A stretch of DNA of 64,000 nucleotides from Limnohabitans sp. Rim47. Lineage in GTDB: Bacteria > Pseudomonadota > Gammaproteobacteria > Burkholderiales > Burkholderiaceae_C. Below are positions 35,679-44,426 of the stretch, in pieces. Each line of letters opens with the position of its first letter. The first letter of the stretch is position 1. Both the position numbers and the translations under genes were made by a program. The notes below the pieces were generated by a model. It did no database searches, had not been told where the DNA came from, and saw nothing but the letters and a program-made list of their open reading frames with translations. Location of the stretch: contig NZ_FBYA01000001.1 of assembly GCF_001517545.1 (NCBI RefSeq), forward strand, positions 840,930 to 904,929, written 5' to 3'.

Positions 35679-37598
35679 ATGGTTCAGATCACTCTTCCCG
35701 ACGGTTCTTTGCGCGAGTTTCCAGGCCCTGTCACAGTGGCTGAGGTGGCCGCTTCCATTGGCTCAGGCTTGGCCAAGGCCGCGCTGGGGGGCAAAGTCAA
35801 TGGCCAATTGGTGGATACCAGTTTCATCATGACGGCCAATGCACAACTGGCCATCGTGACGGCCAAGGACCCCGAAGGCCTTGAGTTGATCCGCCATTCC
35901 TCTGCTCACTTGCTGGCATACGCCGTCAAGTCCTTGTTTCCCGATGCGCAAGTCACGATTGGGCCTGTGATCGACAACGGCTTTTATTACGACTTTTCGT
36001 ACAGCCGCCCGTTCACGCCCGAAGATTTGGTCGCGATTGAAAAACGCATGAGCGAACTGGCTGCGAAAGACGAGCCTGTGTTGCGTCGTGTTTTGCCGCG
36101 TGACGAGGCTGTCGCGCACTTCAAGGCGATGGGCGAAAACTACAAGGCCGAGATCATCGGCAGCATTCCGGCCGACCAAGAAGTCAGCTTGTACCGCGAA
36201 GGTGATTTTGAAGACCTGTGCCGTGGCCCGCATGTGCCCAGCACTGGCAAGCTCAAACACTTCAAGTTGATGAAGGTGGCGGGCGCTTATTGGCGTGGTG
36301 ACAGCAAGAATGAAATGCTCCAGCGCGTGTATGGCACGGCATGGGCCAGCAAAGAAGACCTGCAACTGTATTTGACGCGCTTAGAAGAGGCCGAAAAGCG
36401 CGACCACCGGAAGTTGGGTCGCGAATTGGATTTGTTCCACATCGACGAGCATGCCCCAGGCTTGGTGTTTTGGCACCCTAAAGGCTGGACCGTGTGGCAA
36501 ACCGTTGAACAGTACATGCGCCAGGTTTACCGTGACAACGGTTACCAAGAGGTCAAAGGCCCCCAGATTCTGGACAAGAGCTTGTGGGAAAAAACAGGCC
36601 ATTGGGATAAGTACCGCGACAACATGTTCACGACCGAGTCGGAAAAGCGCGATTACGCGCTCAAACCGATGAACTGCCCTGGGCACATTCTGATCTTCAA
36701 GCAAGGCATCAAGAGTTACCGTGATTTGCCTTTGCGCTACGGCGAGTTTGGCCAGTGCCACCGCAATGAGCCATCGGGCGGCTTGCACGGCATCATGCGT
36801 GTGCGTGGCTTCACGCAAGACGACGGTCATATTTTTTGCACCGAAAACCAGATCCTGCCCGAGTGCGACACCTTCACCAAGGTGCTCAAGAAGGTATACG
36901 CTGATTTTGGCTTCACCCATATTTTGTACAAAGTGTCGACCCGTCCGGCAGCACGGATTGGCTCCGATGAGTTGTGGGACAAGGCCGAAAAAGCCTTGAT
37001 GGACAGTCTGCGTCACTCGGGCTGCGACTTCGTGATCTCTGAGGGAGACGGTGCTTTCTACGGTCCGAAGATCGAATACACGCTGAAAGATGCGATTGGC
37101 CGTGAATGGCAGTGCGGCACGATTCAGGTCGATTTCAACTTGTCCGAGCGCTTGGACGCTGAATATGTGGCCGAAGACGGCTCGCGCCAGCGCCCCGTGA
37201 TTCTGCACCGCGCCATTGTGGGGAGCATGGAGCGTTTCATCGGGATTTTGGTCGAACAGCATGCCGGTGCCTTGCCGACTTGGCTGGCCCCCATCCAGGT
37301 GTCCGTGCTCAACATCACCGACGCACAGTCCGATTACTGTCGTGAAATCGCTGCAAAACTGCAAAAATCAGTGTCAAATCAAGGCCTTAGGGTCGATTTG
37401 GACCTGCGTAACGAGAAAATCACGTATAAAATACGCGAGCATTCGTTGCAAAAGCTGCCTTACATCCTTGTTGCAGGCGACAAGGAAAAGGCGGCAGGTA
37501 CCGTCGCAGTGCGCGCCCGAGGCAACAAAGACCTCGGTGTGATGTCGATCGATGCGTTCATTGAACTCATTGCTGCCGACATCGCTTCTAAAGCCTGA
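35679..37598 (+). CDS. thrS: Threonyl-tRNA synthetase
   Basis: A 639-residue class II synthetase. Order: N-terminal TGS domain (1-62), editing domain with HSSAHLLAYAVKSLFPDAQ and the SFEDLCRGPHVP-like segment, catalytic core with the zinc ligands in MNCPGH, DDGHIF and HRAIVGS, and the anticodon-binding domain (about 535-639). It charges tRNA-Thr and deacylates Ser-tRNA-Thr. The ATG lacks a Shine-Dalgarno sequence and lies 13 bp after an intrinsic terminator, which suggests leader-based control. First gene of the thrS-infC-rpmI-rplT-pheST-ihfA block. Confidence 0.97.
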   Translation: MVQITLPDGSLREFPGPVTVAEVAASIGSGLAKAALGGKVNGQLVDTSFIMTANAQLAIVTAKDPEGLELIRHSSAHLLAYAVKSLFPDAQVTIGPVIDNGFYYDFSYSRPFTPEDLVAIEKRMSELAAKDEPVLRRVLPRDEAVAHFKAMGENYKAEIIGSIPADQEVSLYREGDFEDLCRGPHVPSTGKLKHFKLMKVAGAYWRGDSKNEMLQRVYGTAWASKEDLQLYLTRLEEAEKRDHRKLGRELDLFHIDEHAPGLVFWHPKGWTVWQTVEQYMRQVYRDNGYQEVKGPQILDKSLWEKTGHWDKYRDNMFTTESEKRDYALKPMNCPGHILIFKQGIKSYRDLPLRYGEFGQCHRNEPSGGLHGIMRVRGFTQDDGHIFCTENQILPECDTFTKVLKKVYADFGFTHILYKVSTRPAARIGSDELWDKAEKALMDSLRHSGCDFVISEGDGAFYGPKIEYTLKDAIGREWQCGTIQVDFNLSERLDAEYVAEDGSRQRPVILHRAIVGSMERFIGILVEQHAGALPTWLAPIQVSVLNITDAQSDYCREIAAKLQKSVSNQGLRVDLDLRNEKITYKIREHSLQKLPYILVAGDKEKAAGTVAVRARGNKDLGVMSIDAFIELIAADIASKA

Positions 37599-37684
37599 AG
37601 GTGATTTTCGCCACAAGCTTTGGCCCGTGGGCACAAAGATGGATGAGCTGCATGTCGCAGTTTTGTTCCGTAAAGGATTGAGTC

Positions 37685-38281
37685 ATCGCTACCGAATTTC
37701 GTGATCGTCGCCACCGCGAAGAACGTAAACACCGTTTGAACCGTGAAATCATGGCCCCTGAGGTGCGTGTTTCCGGCCCTGAAAATGAGCCATTGGGCAT
37801 TTTGTCCTTGGCCGAGGCCCTGCGCATGGCGGGTGAGATGGACGTGGATCTGGTTGAAATTGCCGCCACTGCCAACCCACCTGTTTGTCGTCTGATGGAC
37901 TACGGCAAGTTCAAGTACCAAGAGCAAAAGCGTGCGGCAGAAGCCAAAGCCAAGCAAACGGTCATTGACATCAAAGAGGTCAAGTTCCGTCCCGGTACCG
38001 ATGATGGTGACTACAACATCAAGATGCGCAACATCCGCCGCTTTTTGGCAGATGGCGATAAATGCAAGATTACCTTGCGTTTCCGTGGCCGTGAGATTAC
38101 CCACCAAGAATTGGGCATCGCATTGCTGAACCGGATTCGCGACGAATTGGCCGATTCCATCATCGTCGAGCAGTTTCCCAAGCTCGAAGGTCGTCAGATG
38201 ATCATGATGATCGCGCCAGGACGTAAAAAACCGGCCGGTGGCAAAGCAGCAGACGCTGCAGCACCCACTGAATCGGTTTGA
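37685..38281 (+). CDS. infC: Translation initiation factor IF-3
   Basis: A 198-residue IF-3 beginning with the rare codon ATC. Reading from it gives IATEFRDRRHREERK, the usual betaproteobacterial N-terminus, and AAAGGA sits 8 bp upstream; a later TTG would lose 17 conserved residues. IF-3 keeps 30S subunits free and proofreads start codons, discriminating against ATC/ATT/ATA starts, so the rare codon gives autoregulation as in E. coli infC (ATT). N- and C-domains are linked by a Lys-rich helix (YQEQKRAAEAKAK); a short Ala/Pro tail ends it. Confidence 0.95.
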   Translation: MATEFRDRRHREERKHRLNREIMAPEVRVSGPENEPLGILSLAEALRMAGEMDVDLVEIAATANPPVCRLMDYGKFKYQEQKRAAEAKAKQTVIDIKEVKFRPGTDDGDYNIKMRNIRRFLADGDKCKITLRFRGREITHQELGIALLNRIRDELADSIIVEQFPKLEGRQMIMMIAPGRKKPAGGKAADAAAPTESV

Positions 38282-38290
38282 CAAGAGTTT

Positions 38291-38340
38291 GATCCACCTT
38301 CGGGTGGGTCAAATCAAAAGCCGCCTTCGGGTGGCTTTTG
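38291..38340 (+). promoter_or_regulatory. Tandem TTCG-tetraloop hairpins between infC and rpmI
   Basis: GATCCACC-TTCG-GGTGGGTC (38291-38310) and an 11-bp stem with TTCG loop ending GGTGGCTTTTG (38315-38340) follow infC directly. The second ends in four Ts and may be a partial terminator. In E. coli this region of the operon is where L20 represses rpmI-rplT translation. Confidence 0.65.
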
Positions 38341-38416
38341 TTAAAAGTGGCTCGGGGCCAACAAGGCTGCAAAGATTTTGCAGACGCCTCACGAGCACAA
38401 TTAAAGGAGCATTGAC

Positions 38417-38620
38417 ATGCCCAAGATGAAGACCAAAAGCAGTGCTAAAAAGCGCTTCCGTGTTCGTCCCGGTGGAACCGTTAAACGCGGCCAAGCCTTC
38501 AAACGTCACATCCTGACCAAGAAGACCACCAAAAACAAGCGCCACCTTCGCGGTGCAGTGGCTGTGCATGAGACCAATATGGGTCACATCGCACAAATGC
38601 TGCCCATGGCTGGCCTGTAA
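38417..38620 (+). CDS. rpmI: 50S ribosomal protein L35
   Basis: A 67-residue, very basic protein with the L35 signature MPKMKTKSSAKKRF at the start and HILTKKTTKNKRHLRG in the middle. Component of the large ribosomal subunit. AAAGGAG ribosome-binding site 7 bp upstream. Its 5' leader contains tandem hairpins, and the gene is 25 bp before rplT. Confidence 0.97.
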   Translation: MPKMKTKSSAKKRFRVRPGGTVKRGQAFKRHILTKKTTKNKRHLRGAVAVHETNMGHIAQMLPMAGL

Positions 38621-38645
38621 TTACTGACGAACAAGGAGAAGAAAT

Positions 38646-39008
38646 ATGCCTCGCGTTAAACGTGGTGTAACGGCACGCGCCCGTCACAAGAAAGTCCTGG
38701 CCCTTGCAAAAGGTTTCCGCGGTCGCCGCGGTAATGTCTTCCGCATCGCCAAACAGGCGGTGATGAAAGCTGGCCAATACGCCTACCGTGACCGCCGCAC
38801 CAAAAAGCGTGTGTTCCGTCAGTTGTGGATTGCCCGTATCAACGCCGCTGCGCGTGAATGCGGTCTGACCTACAGCCAGTTCGCCAACGGCCTGAAGAAG
38901 GCGGCTATCGAAATCGACCGTAAGATGCTGGCGGATATCGCCGTGCACGACAAGGCCGCTTTTGCTGGCATCGTGAACCAAGTCAAGGCCAAATTGGCTG
39001 CAGCTTGA
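38646..39008 (+). CDS. rplT: 50S ribosomal protein L20
   Basis: A 120-residue L20: basic unstructured N-terminal arm (MPRVKRGVTARARHKKVL) that threads into 23S rRNA, and a globular C-terminal half (AARECGLTYSQFANGLKKA). L20 is an assembly protein and in E. coli also represses its own operon. AAGGAGA ribosome-binding site. A terminator hairpin separates it from pheS. Confidence 0.97.
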   Translation: MPRVKRGVTARARHKKVLALAKGFRGRRGNVFRIAKQAVMKAGQYAYRDRRTKKRVFRQLWIARINAAARECGLTYSQFANGLKKAAIEIDRKMLADIAVHDKAAFAGIVNQVKAKLAAA

Positions 39009-39054
39009 GTCCATGAGTGAGATGGGCCTTCGGGCTCATGTCACGCACTCGATC

Positions 39055-39093
39055 AAAGGGATTGGGGCTCACAAAAGCTTCAATCCCTTTTTT
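39055..39093 (+). terminator. Intrinsic terminator between rplT and pheS
   Basis: A perfect 10-bp stem AAAGGGATTG/CAATCCCTTT with a 16-base loop followed by more Ts, 46 bp after rplT and 40 bp before pheS. No Phe-rich leader peptide precedes it, so it may be a partial terminator rather than a classical pheST attenuator. Confidence 0.8.
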
Positions 39094-39132
39094 ATTCCCC
39101 CACTCACAGATCAATCACCGATCTCCCACACC

Positions 39133-40170
39133 ATGAATGAGCTGGACACCCTGGTCGAATCTGCTCGCCAGAGTTTTGCGCAGGCACTGACACCTGCAGA
39201 TCTTGAAAACGCCAAGGCCCAGTTTTTGGGCAAATCCGGTCGCATCACTGAGTTGATGAAGGGCATGGCGGCGCTCAGCGTGGAAGACAAGAAAACCCGT
39301 GGTGCAGCCATCAACATCGCCAAGCAGGCGATTGAGGGCGCATTGAACGACCGCCGCCAAGCCTTGGCCGACGCCGAACTGCAAGCGCAGCTCAAGGCCG
39401 AAGCGCTGGATGTGACACTTCCAGGCCGCAGCGGCAATGTGGGCGGTTTGCACCCTGTATCGCTTACCCTCGAACGCGTGGAGCAAATTTTTGGCTCCAT
39501 GGGGTTTGAAGTGGCCCAAGGCCCTGAGATCGAGACCGACTGGTTCAACTTCACCGCGCTCAACACGCCCGAAGACCACCCGGCCCGTTCCATGCACGAC
39601 ACCTTCTACGTCGAAGGCGGTCACTTGCTGCGCACCCACACCAGCCCGATGCAAATCCGCCACGCGGTGCAGCACGTTAAGCATTACCGCAACCAACTTG
39701 ATGCGGGTCAGGGCATGCCCGAGATCCGCGTCATAGCTCCCGGTCGCACTTACCGTGTGGACAGCGACGCCACCCATTCGCCCATGTTCCACCAGTGCGA
39801 AGGCCTGTGGATTGGCGAGAACGTGAGCTTTAAGGATCTCAAGGTTGTGGTCACCGATTTTTGCCGCACTTTCTTTGAAAGCGACGATCTGGTTTTGCGC
39901 TTTCGCCCCAGCTTTTTCCCGTTCACCGAACCCAGCGCCGAGATCGACATCCAGTTTCAGAACGGCCCGATGGCCGGTCGCTGGCTTGAAGTGGGCGGCT
40001 CTGGCCAAGTGCACCCCAACGTGGTGCGCAACATGGGTCTCGACCCCGAGCAGTTCATCGGCTTTGCCTTTGGCATGGGCATGGACCGTTTCACCATGCT
40101 GCGCTACGGCGTGAACGATTTGCGCTTGTTCTTTGACGGCGATGTGCGTTTCCTGAGCCAATTCCAGTAA
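39133..40170 (+). CDS. pheS: Phenylalanyl-tRNA synthetase alpha subunit
   Basis: A 345-residue catalytic subunit of the (alpha-beta)2 class II enzyme that charges tRNA-Phe. An N-terminal coiled coil (1-90) contacts tRNA; the catalytic domain contains HPVSLTLERVEQIFGSMGFE, motif 2 IRVIAPGRTYRVDSDATHSP and motif 3 GFAFGMGMDRFTMLRYG. ATG 39133 (MNELDTLVESARQSF) fits the family; the frame is open back to 39013 through the terminator. Followed by pheT 69 bp later. Confidence 0.96.
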   Translation: MNELDTLVESARQSFAQALTPADLENAKAQFLGKSGRITELMKGMAALSVEDKKTRGAAINIAKQAIEGALNDRRQALADAELQAQLKAEALDVTLPGRSGNVGGLHPVSLTLERVEQIFGSMGFEVAQGPEIETDWFNFTALNTPEDHPARSMHDTFYVEGGHLLRTHTSPMQIRHAVQHVKHYRNQLDAGQGMPEIRVIAPGRTYRVDSDATHSPMFHQCEGLWIGENVSFKDLKVVVTDFCRTFFESDDLVLRFRPSFFPFTEPSAEIDIQFQNGPMAGRWLEVGGSGQVHPNVVRNMGLDPEQFIGFAFGMGMDRFTMLRYGVNDLRLFFDGDVRFLSQFQ

Positions 40171-40239
40171 GCCTCTTCCTGTTATTCCCGAACGCTGGCC
40201 TGGTGAGTGCATGTCAGCGAAACGAAGTGAGTTCTGAAA

Positions 40240-42669
40240 ATGCAATTTCCTGAATCTTGGTTGCGCGAGTTCTGCAACCCGTCCCTGACGACCCAGCAAC
40301 TGGCCGATACGCTGACCATGGCCGGCCTTGAAGTGGAAGAGTTGGAGCCCGTGGCTCCGCCATTCACGAAGATCGTGGTCGGTGAAATCAAGGAAGCCGT
40401 GCAGCACCCCAACGCCGACCGCCTGCGCGTGTGCCAGGTGGATGTGGGGCAGGGCAGTTTGCTCACCATCGTTTGTGGCGCACCCAATGCCCGCGTGGGC
40501 ATTCGAGTGCCTTGCGCCATGGTGGGCGCTGAATTGCCTCCCGGCGAAGACGGCAAACCTTTTGTCATCAAGGTCGGTAAATTGCGCGGCGTGGAAAGCC
40601 AAGGCATGCTGTGCTCGGCGAAAGAACTGAAAATTGCGGATGACCACGGTGGCTTGCTGGAGCTGCCCGCAGATGCGCCCTTGGGTCAGGATATTCGCCA
40701 TTACCTGAATTTGGACGACACGCTGATGACGCTCAAGCTCACGCCCAATTTGGCGCATTGCCTGAGCGTGTACGGCATTGCCCGTGAAGTCGCGGCACTG
40801 ACCGGTGCGCCTTTGAAAGCCCCGACTTTCCCGTCTGTGGCCAGTCAGATCAATGACAAATTGGCCGTCCGGGTACAAGCCAGCGACTTGTGTGGTCGTT
40901 TCAGTGGCCGCGTGGTCAAGGCCGTGAACACCCAGGCCCAAACACCTGCATGGATGGTCGACCGTCTGGCCCGTTGTGGCCAGCGCAGCGTTAGCCCTTT
41001 GGTCGACATCTCCAATTACGTGATGTTCGAGTTCGGGCGTCCCTCGCACATTTTTGACCTCGACAAAATCCATGGCGGCCTGCAAGTGCGTTGGGGCAAG
41101 TCGGGTGAATCGCTCGTGTTGCTCAACGGCAATACCGTGACCGTGGACGGGCAAGTGGGCGTGATTGCCGACGACAGCCAAGTCGAGTCGCTCGCGGGCA
41201 TCATGGGGGGCGACGCCACTGCGGTGTCGGATGGCACTCAAAACATCTACATCGAAGCCGCTTTTTGGTGGCCCAGTGCCATCGCGGGCCGTTCGCGCCG
41301 CTACAACTTCTCGACCGATGCCGGGCATCGTTTTGAGCGCGGTGTTGACCCTCAACTGACGGTGGAACACATCGAGCGCATCACGCAACTGGTGTTGGAC
41401 ATTTGTGGCACGCCCGAGACAAAGGTCGGTCCCATCGACGACCAAATCTTGAACATCCCCGCGATCACCCCCGTCACGCTGCGCGTGGCCCGTGCCGTCA
41501 AGGTCATCGGCATGCCCTTGACCCAAGCGCAATGCGCTGACGCTTTGCGTGGATTGGGCCTGCAAGTGAGCGAAGGCGAGGGCACCGTCACCGTGACGCC
41601 GCCGAGCTTCCGCTTTGATTTGCAGATCGAGGAAGACCTGATCGAAGAAGTCGCCCGCATGGTGGGCTACAACAACCTGCCCACCACCCCCCCGCTGGCC
41701 CCCATCACAGCCAAGGTGCGCCGCGAGATCGAGCGCAGCCCGTCTGCTGTGCGCCGCGCCATAGCGGCTTTGGGCTACCAAGAAACCATCAATTACAGCT
41801 TTGTTGAAGAAAACTGGGAACGTGATTTGGCGGGCAACGCCACCCCGATCCGATTGCTCAACCCGATTGCCAGTCAGATGAGTGTGATGCGCTCGAGCCT
41901 GATCGGTTCGCTGCTGCAGGTCGTCAAGTTCAATGCCGACCGCAAGGCTGACCGCGTGCGCGTGTTCGAGCTGGGCCGTGTGTTTCTGCGCAACGCGGCC
42001 ATGCAAAGCACCGATACCACCGTGGAAGGTTTTGATCAACCCATGCGAGTGGCTGGTATGGCTTGGGGCCCCGAGGCGCCTCTGGGTTGGCAAGGCAAGT
42101 CCCGCAACGTCGACTTTTACGACGTGAAGGCCGATGTGGAGAAGTTGTTGGCCCCGCGCAAAGCAGAGTTTGTGGCTGCCGAACACCCCGCACTGCACCC
42201 CGGCCGCTCGGCCCAGGTGCTGCTGGATGGCAAGGTGGTTGGCCATGTGGGCGAATTGCACCCCCGGTGGCGTCAGGCTTGGGAACTGCCCTGCGCACCT
42301 GTGGTGTTTGAGTTGTCGCTGGATGCGGTCATTGCACGCCTTTTGCCTGTGGCCCAGTCGGTGGCCAAGCACCAATCGGTCGAACGTGATATCGCTGTCA
42401 TCGTGAACGAACAAGTGACGCACGCCCAACTGATGCAGGCCATCCACACGGCGCCGACACAAGGATTGCTGCGTGATGCTGTTTTGTTTGACATCTACCG
42501 CCCCAAAGCCGAATCGGCTGGTGGCTTGGTCGTGGGCGAGAAAAGCCTGGCTGTGCGCCTGAGTTTGCACAGCGACGAGGCCACACTGACCGAGGCACAG
42601 ATCGAATCGGTCATGAGCGCCGTGCTGGCTCAGTTGACGCAGCAAGTGGCTGCCCGATTGCGTTCCTGA
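40240..42669 (+). CDS. pheT: Phenylalanyl-tRNA synthetase beta subunit
   Basis: An 809-residue subunit with, in order, B1 domain (MQFPESWLREF), EMAP-like tRNA-binding domain (about 40-150, HPNADRLRVCQVDVGQG), the B3/B4 editing domain that hydrolyses Tyr-tRNA-Phe, B5 DNA-binding-like fold, the inactive synthetase-like domain and a C-terminal anticodon-binding (FDX-ACB) domain (about 715-809). Length is normal. It is 7 bp before ihfA. A 1284-codon open frame on the opposite strand over this gene is a shadow. Confidence 0.96.
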   Translation: MQFPESWLREFCNPSLTTQQLADTLTMAGLEVEELEPVAPPFTKIVVGEIKEAVQHPNADRLRVCQVDVGQGSLLTIVCGAPNARVGIRVPCAMVGAELPPGEDGKPFVIKVGKLRGVESQGMLCSAKELKIADDHGGLLELPADAPLGQDIRHYLNLDDTLMTLKLTPNLAHCLSVYGIAREVAALTGAPLKAPTFPSVASQINDKLAVRVQASDLCGRFSGRVVKAVNTQAQTPAWMVDRLARCGQRSVSPLVDISNYVMFEFGRPSHIFDLDKIHGGLQVRWGKSGESLVLLNGNTVTVDGQVGVIADDSQVESLAGIMGGDATAVSDGTQNIYIEAAFWWPSAIAGRSRRYNFSTDAGHRFERGVDPQLTVEHIERITQLVLDICGTPETKVGPIDDQILNIPAITPVTLRVARAVKVIGMPLTQAQCADALRGLGLQVSEGEGTVTVTPPSFRFDLQIEEDLIEEVARMVGYNNLPTTPPLAPITAKVRREIERSPSAVRRAIAALGYQETINYSFVEENWERDLAGNATPIRLLNPIASQMSVMRSSLIGSLLQVVKFNADRKADRVRVFELGRVFLRNAAMQSTDTTVEGFDQPMRVAGMAWGPEAPLGWQGKSRNVDFYDVKADVEKLLAPRKAEFVAAEHPALHPGRSAQVLLDGKVVGHVGELHPRWRQAWELPCAPVVFELSLDAVIARLLPVAQSVAKHQSVERDIAVIVNEQVTHAQLMQAIHTAPTQGLLRDAVLFDIYRPKAESAGGLVVGEKSLAVRLSLHSDEATLTEAQIESVMSAVLAQLTQQVAARLRS

Positions 42670-42676
42670 GGTCACC

Positions 42677-43027
42677 ATGCAAATCAGTTTTGAATCGCTG
42701 GAAACCCCTGCGCTGACCAAGGCGCACCTCGCCGATTTGCTGTTTGAGCAGATCGGTTTGAACAAGCGCGAGTCCAAGGACATGGTCGATGCGTTCTTTG
42801 ACTTGGTGGTCGACAGCCTGATCTCGGGTGATGACGTCAAGATTTCCGGGTTTGGCAACTTCCAGATCCGCACCAAGGCCGCACGTCCCGGACGCAATCC
42901 AAGGACCGGAGAATTGATTCCGATTGATGCACGTCGTGTCGCCACCTTCCATGCCAGCCATAAACTCAAAGCCTTGATTCAGGGCGATACCGACGAAGAC
43001 GAAGGCGTGGAGATGGTGGGCCGCTGA
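42677..43027 (+). CDS. ihfA: Integration host factor alpha subunit
   Basis: A 116-residue nucleoid protein that bends DNA sharply at specific sites with IHF-beta. Hallmarks: LTKAHLADLLFEQIGLNKRES, VKISGFGNF and RNPRTGELIPI. Extensions of about ten residues at both ends relative to E. coli IHF-alpha, the C-terminal one acidic. Transcribed from the pheST operon, GAGGT ribosome-binding site. In many Burkholderiales a MerR-type regulator follows; here a DUF1840 gene is next. Confidence 0.95.
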   Translation: MQISFESLETPALTKAHLADLLFEQIGLNKRESKDMVDAFFDLVVDSLISGDDVKISGFGNFQIRTKAARPGRNPRTGELIPIDARRVATFHASHKLKALIQGDTDEDEGVEMVGR

Positions 43028-43050
43028 ATCCCTCACATCAGGAGAGCAGC

Positions 43051-43386
43051 ATGTTGTTCAAATTCAAATCTCAGGCGACCAGCGACCTCATCATGCTGGA
43101 AGCTGATGCACGCCGATTACTCAAAATCATCCTCGGTGATGACCCTGTCAAAGGGATTGTTCAATCGAACGACTTGTCGCGAGCGATCGCGGCACTCGAA
43201 TCGGCGGTGGCGCAAGATGAGTCAGACAGAAAACAAGTTGCAAAGAAGGCCCAGGCCCTGAATTCTGGTGAAGACGATGAGTCCGCGCCTTTAAAGAGCG
43301 TCAGCTTGGCTCAGCGTGCAGCACCCATGCTCAAACTGCTCAAGCGCTGTTTATTAGAAAAGTCTGACGTGGTTTGGGGCGTTTGA
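43051..43386 (+). CDS. DUF1840 domain protein
   Basis: A 111-residue soluble, acidic/helical protein. MLFKFKSQATSDLIMLEADA at the start, the GDDPVKGIVQSNDL turn and the C-terminal QRAAPMLKLLKRCLLEKSDVVWGV match the DUF1840 pattern found in betaproteobacteria. Function unknown. AGGAGA ribosome-binding site; 23 bp after ihfA, so likely the last gene of that operon. Convergent with the DUF192 gene. Confidence 0.85.
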   Translation: MLFKFKSQATSDLIMLEADARRLLKIILGDDPVKGIVQSNDLSRAIAALESAVAQDESDRKQVAKKAQALNSGEDDESAPLKSVSLAQRAAPMLKLLKRCLLEKSDVVWGV

Positions 43387-43420
43387 AAAAGACCCAATGC
43401 CGGCTCTCTGTTTTTGAGGG

Positions 43421-43915
43421 TCAGCGTGTGAAGGCAGCACCGCCCAATTTGTAGCCTGCTTTGAGTTGGCGTTTGGCAAACCAGCCCACATTCATTTCCA
43501 GAACGTAGCGCACAGGCTTTTCCGAGCAGTGAGAGTCATCGCTTTGGGGCTTCATGTCGGCGATGTTCACAATGGTGCCATCGTCGGCGACAAAGGCCGC
43601 AGACAGCGGAATCAAGGTGTTTCTCATCCAGAAGCACTGCGTGGCTGGTTGTTCAAATACGAACAACATGCCTTCGTGTTGGGGCATTTCCTTGCGCCAC
43701 ATCAGGCCAATTTGCCGTTGTTCGTTGGTCTGGGCAAGCTGCACATCCAGCACGTGCATGCCCGCACTCAGCTTGGTCCGAGGCAGTTGCAGCTGTGGCG
43801 TTTGTTGGGCGAAGACGGACAAAGTCAGAGACGCCATGGCCAAGGCCAAGGCCAACGTGCGTGTGCGATGCAAGTTGCGACCGGTCAATGAAGCAAATAG
43901 AGCAGTGAAGTTCAT
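43421..43915 (-). CDS. DUF192 domain secreted protein
   Basis: A 164-residue protein with a positively charged N-terminus and hydrophobic core (RTLALALAMASLTLSVFAQ), i.e. a Sec signal peptide with cleavage near residue 36. The rest is DUF192: VQLAQTNEQRQIGLMWRKE, the MLFVFEQPATQCFWMRNTLIPL motif and VLEMNVGWFAKRQLKAG. DUF192 proteins are small beta-barrel periplasmic proteins of unknown role. ATG 43915 was chosen because longer starts (to 44014) lose the signal peptide and overlap the csp gene. Confidence 0.87.
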   Translation of the reverse strand: MNFTALFASLTGRNLHRTRTLALALAMASLTLSVFAQQTPQLQLPRTKLSAGMHVLDVQLAQTNEQRQIGLMWRKEMPQHEGMLFVFEQPATQCFWMRNTLIPLSAAFVADDGTIVNIADMKPQSDDSHCSEKPVRYVLEMNVGWFAKRQLKAGYKLGGAAFTR

Positions 43916-44010
43916 GTTGAGAAGCAAGCGGGGCCGTATAACAAGCCTCACAGGATAACGGCTGGGCGGTGCTTTTGAGCCTTGAGTTGTGACACCAAGC
44001 CCATGAATTT

Positions 44011-44271
44011 TCATGTCCCAGCGTTTGGGCTTTCACCAATGGGCTGCAAAGTCGCCTCTGGATTGGCGTTTTCAGCCTGGATGTTTGCAGCCATCAGGCC
44101 TTTCGGACCTTCCGTGAGCTCAAAACTGACCCTGGAGCCTTCTTTCAGGCTTTTGTACCCCTCAGACTGGATGGCTGAAAAGTGGGCAAAAGCGTCAGGA
44201 CCGCCCCCATCGGGCTGGATGAATCCGAAACCTTTTGCATCGTTGAACCATTTAACCGTACCACTGGGCAT
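44011..44271 (-). CDS. Cold-shock domain protein (CspA family)
   Basis: An 86-residue single-strand nucleic-acid-binding protein. RNP1 is KGFGFI and RNP2 is FAHFSAI (Phe-Ala instead of the common Phe-Val). The five-strand OB fold ends at about residue 67, followed by an extra 19-residue Asn/Pro/Glu tail not present in CspA. CGGAGA ribosome-binding site. Divergent from clpS with a 155-bp gap. Confidence 0.93.
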   Translation of the reverse strand: MPSGTVKWFNDAKGFGFIQPDGGGPDAFAHFSAIQSEGYKSLKEGSRVSFELTEGPKGLMAANIQAENANPEATLQPIGESPNAGT

Positions 44272-44426
44272 ACGATGTCTCCGTTATTGTGGTCTCAGTG
44301 TGAATCGCGCTTGTCAATTTTGTCAATGTGAGGTTTTCCCGGGGGAGGCTGATTTTGGACTGCTGGCATCAAAGTCTTTTCAGGCCCTGGTCTAAAAGGG
44401 CTTGAAAGGCTCGATAGAATGAAATC

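Noticed and set aside
39115..42969. A 1284-codon open frame antisense to pheS, pheT and ihfA
   Set aside because: It is the shadow of GC-rich codon usage on the opposite strand; the composition is His/Gln/Arg-heavy without domains, and the sense genes are unmistakable.
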